64,000 nt of DNA, from assembly GCF_000719775.1 (NCBI RefSeq), contig NZ_JOHR01000017.1:62001-126000 (forward strand), read 5' to 3'. Numbering within the stretch: the stretch's first letter is position 1; every line of letters starts with the position of its first letter. Below, one piece after another: positions 59,022 to 64,000 of the stretch. The position numbers and the translations under genes are program-made. The notes under the pieces were generated by a model, which was given only the letters and a program-made list of their open reading frames with translations, was not told the origin of the DNA and did no database searches. Source of the DNA: Streptomyces sp. NRRL F-5135 (GTDB taxonomy: Bacteria > Actinomycetota > Actinomycetes > Streptomycetales > Streptomycetaceae).

Positions 59022-60235
59022 TCGAGCGTGATGAACGCCGCCTGCGGGTTGCCGTCGGTCACCAGCGACTCGTGGTTGCCGACGTCGTCGAAGGCGAAGG
59101 CGTACGCCTTGCCGTCGGCCATCTGGGCGTGGATGGCACGCGCGTAGTGGTTGGTGACCGCGTCCTTGTAGAAGTTTGCGTTGTCGGCGTCCGGCTGGTT
59201 GGGGTTGGACAGGAGCGTGGAGCGGTTGTAGCCGGCGCACAGGGTGCGGGAGATCGGCCCGCGTACGGCGTCGTTGGGCGCGTCCAGCAGCTTGTGGCAG
59301 CCGAAGACCGAATCGGCGTCGGGCTTCTGGAACGAGGTGACGACCGCGCCCGCGCCGTTGGTGAAGTTCATGACGTTGCCGGAGACACGGCCGAAGTACT
59401 TGGTGTTCGGCTGGTCCTTGAACGGCGTCACCGTCAGCGTCGAGGACGCGTACTTGGTCCAGACCCGGTTGATGTAGTCGTTCATCACGGTCGCGGGCAG
59501 CACCCCGGTCCCCACGGCGTGACCGGGCGAGAGCGCGCGCAGGATCGTGCCGTCGGAGCGGGTCTGTATCAGGTTGGCCCAGCCGCCGGACTGCGACTTG
59601 AGCGCGTTGTAGAACGCGTTGTAGCCGCCGGGCTTGAGGTGGCCGGTGTTCTTCGTGGTGCCGTTCGCGAGCTTGACGCCGACCGCGTAGGGCGCGGAGA
59701 CCATGTCCACCTGCGTGCTGTTGATCCACAGCCCGCCGTCGTTGAGCGTGTACTCGGTCCAGTTGAACAGGATGTTCCGGTTCGGGTCGCTCGGGTTCTG
59801 CACGGCGGGCTGAACCAGGCCGCCGGTGGTGAGCCGGAAGTCGAGCTTCTGCCCGTACGAGAAGTACACCCGGCCCGAGAACTTCGGCAGGCGGATGGTG
59901 AGGGACTGCCCGTTGGCGGGCCCGGCGATCGACGCGTCGGGCGCGGGCGTGGGCGGATTGCCGCCGGCGGGCCAGGGGTGGAACGTGCCGTTCGCGTCGG
60001 CCCAGCCCTGTCTTCCCGTCGCGAGATCGGTGCCGAGGTTGTAGAGGTAGACGCGATCGTTGCGGCCGGACTTGTTGGTGATCGTGATCGGGATGGTCGC
60101 GGGCACGGCGGCGGTGTTCCCGGCCTCCGGCGCGGCCTTGCCGGGGGCCGCGGTGGCGGGCCCGGCGGCCACGAGGCCGGTGGTGAGGAGCGCGGCGGCG
60201 GTCAGTGAGACCAGCGGTTTGCGTATGGGGGGCAC
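59009..60235 (-). CDS. Secreted GH64 beta-1,3-glucanase
   Basis: A 408-residue glycoside hydrolase family 64 enzyme. The signal peptide (IRKPLVSLTAAALLTTGLVAAG) ends near TAAAP. The mature domain shows ITNKSGRNDRVYLYNLGTDL, KFSGRVYFSYGQKLDF, NWTEYTLNDGGLWINST and YAFAFDDVGNHESLVTD. GH64 releases laminaripentaose from beta-1,3-glucans such as fungal walls. It is convergent with the acyl-CoA dehydrogenase gene; a perfect 20-bp palindrome 25 bases upstream suggests carbon-source control. Confidence 0.9.
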   Translation of the reverse strand: MPPIRKPLVSLTAAALLTTGLVAAGPATAAPGKAAPEAGNTAAVPATIPITITNKSGRNDRVYLYNLGTDLATGRQGWADANGTFHPWPAGGNPPTPAPDASIAGPANGQSLTIRLPKFSGRVYFSYGQKLDFRLTTGGLVQPAVQNPSDPNRNILFNWTEYTLNDGGLWINSTQVDMVSAPYAVGVKLANGTTKNTGHLKPGGYNAFYNALKSQSGGWANLIQTRSDGTILRALSPGHAVGTGVLPATVMNDYINRVWTKYASSTLTVTPFKDQPNTKYFGRVSGNVMNFTNGAGAVVTSFQKPDADSVFGCHKLLDAPNDAVRGPISRTLCAGYNRSTLLSNPNQPDADNANFYKDAVTNHYARAIHAQMADGKAYAFAFDDVGNHESLVTDGNPQAAFITLDPFS

Positions 60236-60643
60236 GGCTCTGCCTCCTGAGGTGTGGGGGTTCTGAGAGCGCTCTCAGAATCAGGCCGGGAGGAGGATGT
60301 GTCAACGAACTGTGCGGTTATGCACACGCGGTGACGGTGTGTCGGGCAGGTGCTGTCGGGCACCGGACGGAGGGACGGTCCCTCGGTGCTCGACGGCCCG
60401 CCGCTGTCTCGACGGGGCGCCTCGGCCCGTGCCGCGTGACGTGCCTCGCCGTCCGGGGCGGGGCTCCACCACGTTCCGAGACGACGCGCACCGCACCACG
60501 CCGAGCACCGCCCCACACCCCACACACCGCCCCGCGCACCACATCCCGCGCACTCCGCGGCGCGCACCGCGCCCGGACACCGGCCGGGCTCTCCGCCCGG
60601 GCCGCGTGTCCGGGGCCCTCGCGGATGAGGCGAGAATGGGGGC
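60236..60643. promoter_or_regulatory. Divergent region between GH64 and dxr
   Basis: 408 bases without a gene. It holds a perfect 20-bp operator palindrome (60261-60280) beside GH64, a C-rich low-complexity stretch of ACACC/CGCACC units near 60480-60560, and the dxr promoter area. No RNA gene recognised. Confidence 0.45.
60261..60280. promoter_or_regulatory. LacI-type operator palindrome
   Basis: TTCTGAGAGCGCTCTCAGAA is a perfect 20-bp palindrome with the central GAGCGCTC core seen in actinobacterial LacI-family operators (for example the cellobiose repressor site). It lies 25 bases upstream of the GH64 start, where a bound repressor would block transcription or elongation. Confidence 0.75.
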
Positions 60644-61933
60644 ATGAGCGACAGCCCATCCCCTCTCGCCGATCCGCACACCACCTTCGACCCGGTCGAA
60701 GGCCGCCGGGACGTCGTCGTCCTCGGCTCCACCGGCTCCATCGGCACGCAGGCCATCGACCTGGTCCTGCGCAACCCCGACCGCTTCCGCGTCACCGCGC
60801 TGTCCGCCGCCGGCGGCCGGGTCGACCTGCTCGCCGAGCAGGCCCGGCGGCTGCGGGTGCGCACCGTCGCGGTCGCGCGCGAGGACGCCGTCCCCGCGCT
60901 CCGGGAGGCGCTCGGGGAGCGGTACGGGACGGGCGAACCGCTCCCCGAGATCATCGCCGGTCCCGACGCGGCCACGGACCTCGCGGCCTCCGACTGTCAC
61001 ACCGTGCTCAACGGCATCACCGGTTCCATCGGCCTCGCCCCGACCCTCGCCGCGCTCACGGCCGGCCGCACGCTCGCGCTCGCCAACAAGGAGTCGCTGA
61101 TCGTCGGCGGCCCGCTGGTCACGGCGGTGGCCCGGCCCGGCCAGATCATCCCCGTCGACTCCGAGCACGCCGCCCTCTTCCAGGCGCTGGCCTCCGGAAC
61201 CCGGGCCGACGTCCGCAAGCTGGTGGTGACGGCCTCGGGCGGTCCCTTCCGCGGCCGTACGAGGGCCGAACTGGCGCACGTCACCCCCCAGGACGCCCTC
61301 GCCCACCCCACCTGGGCCATGGGCCCGGTGATCACGGTCAATTCCGCGACCCTGGTCAACAAGGGCCTCGAAGTGATCGAGGCACATCTTCTTTACGACA
61401 TTCCCTTCGACCGGATTGAGGTGGTCGTCCACCCCCAGTCGTATGTTCACTCGATGGTGGAATTCAGCGACGGCTCGACCCTGGCCCAGGCGACCCCGCC
61501 CGACATGCGCGGGCCGATCGCCATCGGTCTGGGCTGGCCCCAGCGGGTACCCGACGCGGCTCCGGCGTTCGACTGGAGCAAGGCGTCGAGCTGGGAGTTC
61601 TTCCCGCTCGACACCGAGGCGTTCCCCTCCGTGGGTCTCGCCCGCAGGGTGGGCGAACTCGGCGGTACGGCCCCCGCGGTGTTCAACGCCGCGAACGAGG
61701 AGTGCGTCGACGCGTTCCTGGCGGGCCGGCTGCCGTTCAACGGCATCATGGATACGGTCACCGAGGTCGTGGAGGAACACGGCGGGGAGCACGGCCACCC
61801 CCGCGAAGGAACCTCGCTCACGGTGACGGACGTCCTCGAGGCAGAGTCCTGGGCCCGTGCCCGGGCCCGGGAGAAGGCGGCGACATTGGCAGCGACATCG
61901 GGCGAACAGCAGCCGGCGGAGGCTCGCGCATGA
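60644..61933 (+). CDS. dxr: 1-Deoxy-D-xylulose 5-phosphate reductoisomerase
   Basis: A 429-residue enzyme of the MEP isoprenoid pathway, converting DXP to MEP with NADPH. The nucleotide motif is [16 protein letters not shown]; the metal site and substrate loop are in [21 protein letters not shown] and [10 protein letters not shown]. Usual length plus about 25 N-terminal residues. ATG 60644. Its stop overlaps the rseP start; ispG lies two genes on, so two MEP-pathway genes flank the site-2 protease, as in other actinobacteria. Confidence 0.95.
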   Translation: MSDSPSPLADPHTTFDPVEGRRDVVVLGSTGSIGTQAIDLVLRNPDRFRVTALSAAGGRVDLLAEQARRLRVRTVAVAREDAVPALREALGERYGTGEPLPEIIAGPDAATDLAASDCHTVLNGITGSIGLAPTLAALTAGRTLALANKESLIVGGPLVTAVARPGQIIPVDSEHAALFQALASGTRADVRKLVVTASGGPFRGRTRAELAHVTPQDALAHPTWAMGPVITVNSATLVNKGLEVIEAHLLYDIPFDRIEVVVHPQSYVHSMVEFSDGSTLAQATPPDMRGPIAIGLGWPQRVPDAAPAFDWSKASSWEFFPLDTEAFPSVGLARRVGELGGTAPAVFNAANEECVDAFLAGRLPFNGIMDTVTEVVEEHGGEHGHPREGTSLTVTDVLEAESWARARAREKAATLAATSGEQQPAEARA

Positions 61934-63231
61934 CGATTCTGTTGACGGTCCTCGGCATCCTGGTGTTCATGGCCGGACTGCTCTTCTCCATCGCCCTGCA
62001 CGAACTCGGCCATCTCTCCACGGCCAAGATGTTCGGTATCCGGGTGCCTCAGTACATGGTGGGCTTCGGGCCCACCGTCTTCTCCCGGCGCAAGGGGGAG
62101 ACGGAGTACGGGATCAAGGCCATTCCGCTCGGCGGCTACATCCGCATGATCGGGATGTTCCCGCCGGGCCCCGACGGCCGGATCGAGGCGCGCTCCACCT
62201 CGCCGTGGCGCGGAATGATAGAGGACGCGCGCTCCGCGTCCTTCGAGGAGCTGCAACCGGGCGACGAGAACCGCCTGTTCTACACGCGCAAGCCCTGGAA
62301 GCGCTTGATCGTGATGTTCGCGGGCCCGTTCATGAACCTCGTCCTCGCCGCCGTGATCTTCATCGGCGTGGCGATGAGCTTCGGCTTCCAGACCCAGACC
62401 ACCGAAGTGGCCGGTGTGCAGAAGTGCGTGATCGCGCAGAGCGAGAAGCGCGACACCTGCGCCAAGGGCGACCCGGTCTCGCCCGCCCAGGCGGCCGGGC
62501 TCAAGGAGGGCGACAAGATCGTCGCCTTCAACGGCGAGCACGTCGAGGACTGGGCCACGCTCTCCGACCTGATCCGCCGGACGATCGGCCCCGCCAGCAT
62601 CACCGTCGAGCGCGGCGGTACGGAGCGGGTGCTGCACGCCACGCTCGCCACGAACATGGTGGCGAAGAAGGACTCCGACGGAGAGGTGGTCCCGGACCAG
62701 TACGTGCCGGCCGGCTACCTCGGCTTCGCAGCCTCCACGGAGATCGTCCCGCTGTCCTTCGGCCAGTCCGTCGAGCGGATGGGCACGATGATGGAGGACG
62801 GCGTCCACTCGATCATCGCCCTGCCGTCCAAGATCCCCGACCTGTGGAGCGCCGCCTTCGGGGACGGCCCGCGCAAGGACGACTCGCCGGTCGGCGTGGT
62901 CGGCGCGGCACGGATCGGCGGCGAGGTGATGACGCTGGACATCCCGGCCCAGAACCAGATCGCGATGATGCTGTTCCTGCTGGCCGGATTCAACCTCTCC
63001 CTCTTCCTCTTCAACATGCTGCCGCTGCTGCCGCTGGACGGCGGCCACATGGCGGGCGCGCTCTGGGAGTCCCTGCGGCGTTCGCTGGCACGCCTGTTCA
63101 AGCGGCCCGACCCCGGCCCGTTCGACGTCGCCAAGCTGATGCCGGTCGCCTATGTCGTGGCGGGCATCTTCATCTGCTTCACGCTGCTCGTCCTGGTCGC
63201 CGACGTCTTCAATCCCGTCAAGATCAGCTGA
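61930..63231 (+). CDS. rseP: Site-2 membrane zinc metalloprotease, RseP type
   Basis: A 433-residue M50 protease. HELGH is in the first membrane helix ([18 protein letters not shown]); the third metal ligand is in [11 protein letters not shown]; a PDZ domain lies between ([19 protein letters not shown]). It should cut membrane-bound anti-sigma factors or signal peptide remnants. The ATG overlaps the dxr stop (ATGA). In the S2P family the Asp of the LDG motif completes the metal site, and both motifs are intact here. Confidence 0.92.
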   Translation: MTILLTVLGILVFMAGLLFSIALHELGHLSTAKMFGIRVPQYMVGFGPTVFSRRKGETEYGIKAIPLGGYIRMIGMFPPGPDGRIEARSTSPWRGMIEDARSASFEELQPGDENRLFYTRKPWKRLIVMFAGPFMNLVLAAVIFIGVAMSFGFQTQTTEVAGVQKCVIAQSEKRDTCAKGDPVSPAQAAGLKEGDKIVAFNGEHVEDWATLSDLIRRTIGPASITVERGGTERVLHATLATNMVAKKDSDGEVVPDQYVPAGYLGFAASTEIVPLSFGQSVERMGTMMEDGVHSIIALPSKIPDLWSAAFGDGPRKDDSPVGVVGAARIGGEVMTLDIPAQNQIAMMLFLLAGFNLSLFLFNMLPLLPLDGGHMAGALWESLRRSLARLFKRPDPGPFDVAKLMPVAYVVAGIFICFTLLVLVADVFNPVKIS

Positions 63232-63283
63232 CCGGGGAGCACGGCGCGGGCCCGGCGTCCGGGCCGGCTTCCCACCCCTCCGC

Positions 63284-63313
63284 GCGGCCGGACACCGAGG
63301 TGTGTCCGGCCGC
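63284..63313 (+). terminator. rseP terminator
   Basis: A perfect 12-bp inverted repeat (arms 63284-63295 and 63302-63313, loop of 6) followed by GTGTTTTCG. It lies 52 bases past rseP and 118 before ispG, so ispG probably has its own promoter. Confidence 0.75.
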
Positions 63314-63431
63314 GTGTTTTCGCGGTGGACCGGGGCCGGGATGTGCTCCCCGGACGGGCGGTGGCGTAATCTCGGGTGACGGAGCCCGCCGATCTCGGGA
63401 CCTTGATCCACAGCTTGGGGTTGCACAGCAG

Positions 63432-64000
63432 ATGACTGCTATTTCTCTCGGAATGCCGTCCGTTCCGACGAAGCTGGCCGACCGAAGGGTCAGCCGTCAG
63501 ATCCAGGTCGGGAACGTGGCCGTCGGCGGGGACGCGCCCATCTCGGTGCAGTCGATGACGACGACCCGGACCTCCGACATCGGCGCGACGCTCCAGCAGA
63601 TCGCCGAGCTGACCGCCTCCGGCTGCCAGATCGTCCGGGTGGCGTGCCCCACCCAGGACGACGCCGACGCGCTCGCGACCATCGCCCGCAAGTCGCAGAT
63701 CCCCGTCATCGCGGACATCCATTTCCAGCCGAAGTACGTGTTCGCGGCGATCGACGCGGGCTGCGCGGCGGTCCGGGTCAACCCGGGGAACATCAAGCAG
63801 TTCGACGACAAGGTCAAGGAGATCGCGAAGGCGGCCGGCGAGACGCGCACCCCGATCCGTATCGGTGTGAACGCCGGCTCGCTCGACGCGCGGCTGCTGG
63901 CGAAGTACGGCAAGGCCACGCCCGAGGCGCTCGTGGAGTCGGCGCTGTGGGAGGCGTCGCTCTTCGAGGAGCACGGCTTCCGGGACATCAAGATCTCCGT
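63432..64000 (+). CDS. ispG: 4-Hydroxy-3-methylbut-2-enyl diphosphate synthase, 5' part
   Basis: The first 189 codons of IspG (GcpE), an iron-sulfur enzyme that converts MEcPP to HMBPP in the MEP pathway. The frame is open at the window end. It begins [20 protein letters not shown] and shows the TIM-barrel segments [49 protein letters not shown] and RIGVNAGSL. The cluster cysteines lie beyond the window. ATG 63432. Confidence 0.94.
   Translation, partial: MTAISLGMPSVPTKLADRRVSRQIQVGNVAVGGDAPISVQSMTTTRTSDIGATLQQIAELTASGCQIVRVACPTQDDADALATIARKSQIPVIADIHFQPKYVFAAIDAGCAAVRVNPGNIKQFDDKVKEIAKAAGETRTPIRIGVNAGSLDARLLAKYGKATPEALVESALWEASLFEEHGFRDIKIS

Noticed and set aside
58992..60305. 437-codon frame overlapping GH64 on the same strand
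   Set aside because: Arg-rich shadow of the glucanase without a signal peptide or motifs.
61447..63426. 659-codon frame antisense to dxr and rseP
   Set aside because: Shadow of two conserved genes; composition is His/Arg/Gly-rich without domain order.

Overview
The window is high-GC chromosomal DNA from a Streptomyces-type actinomycete. The evidence is a whiG-type sporulation sigma factor, the order rpsB-tsf-pyrH-frr-cdsA, the order dxr-rseP-ispG, frequent GTG starts, ATGA/GTGA gene overlaps and G/C-ending codons.

Region by region. 1-11,727 is core: a NUDIX tail, DUF2469, YraN, a YifB/ComM-type ATPase, DprA, WhiG, a TetR regulator, an M23 peptidase, then rpsB, tsf, pyrH, frr and cdsA. 11,786-25,851 is an integrated actinomycete integrative and conjugative element (AICE) of about 14 kb, bounded by a perfect 42-bp direct repeat. 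That repeat spans the start codon of rlmN (23S rRNA/tRNA A2503/A37 methyltransferase). The element carries a tyrosine integrase, an excisionase, an iteron-like region, a replication helicase and a primase-polymerase. It also has a TGT/DpdA-like protein, small membrane proteins, an FtsK-type transfer ATPase, spread-type membrane proteins, a C5-cytosine methyltransferase with a second ORF nested in it, a Pycsar-effector-like membrane protein, a KorSA-like GntR repressor and a GNAT acetyltransferase. Nearly all of it reads leftwards; only korSA and the GNAT gene read rightwards.

25,832-31,177: rlmN, then a TPP riboswitch followed by a thiamine ABC transporter operon (thiB-thiP-thiQ). 31,202-36,464: a two-component pair, a GT87-like membrane protein and an ABC transporter pair. 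36,898-43,309: an aminobutyraldehyde-type dehydrogenase, an aquaglyceroporin, GDPD, an ADA-family deaminase, a DUF4190 protein and a NADAR protein. 43,371-47,749: a polyamine ABC transporter operon. 47,828-58,920: a small conserved protein, a PAP2 phosphatase, gabT, a membrane ATPase, a PucR regulator, an aldehyde dehydrogenase and an acyl-CoA dehydrogenase. 59,009-64,000: a secreted GH64 beta-1,3-glucanase behind a 20-bp palindromic operator, then dxr, rseP and a truncated ispG.

How the genes fit together. Polyamine import, aminobutyraldehyde oxidation, GABA transamination and aldehyde oxidation suggest a putrescine/GABA catabolic neighbourhood, with PucR as probable regulator. In the AICE, KorSA probably controls the leftward spread/transfer/replication block. 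The most unusual signals are all in the AICE: insertion across the rlmN start codon, the dual-coded methyltransferase gene, the stand-alone TGT/DpdA-like gene, the Pycsar effector without its cyclase, an eight-copy GTGACGC cluster, and a CTAG-rich inverted-repeat locus beside the transfer gene. No tRNA, rRNA or CRISPR array was found.
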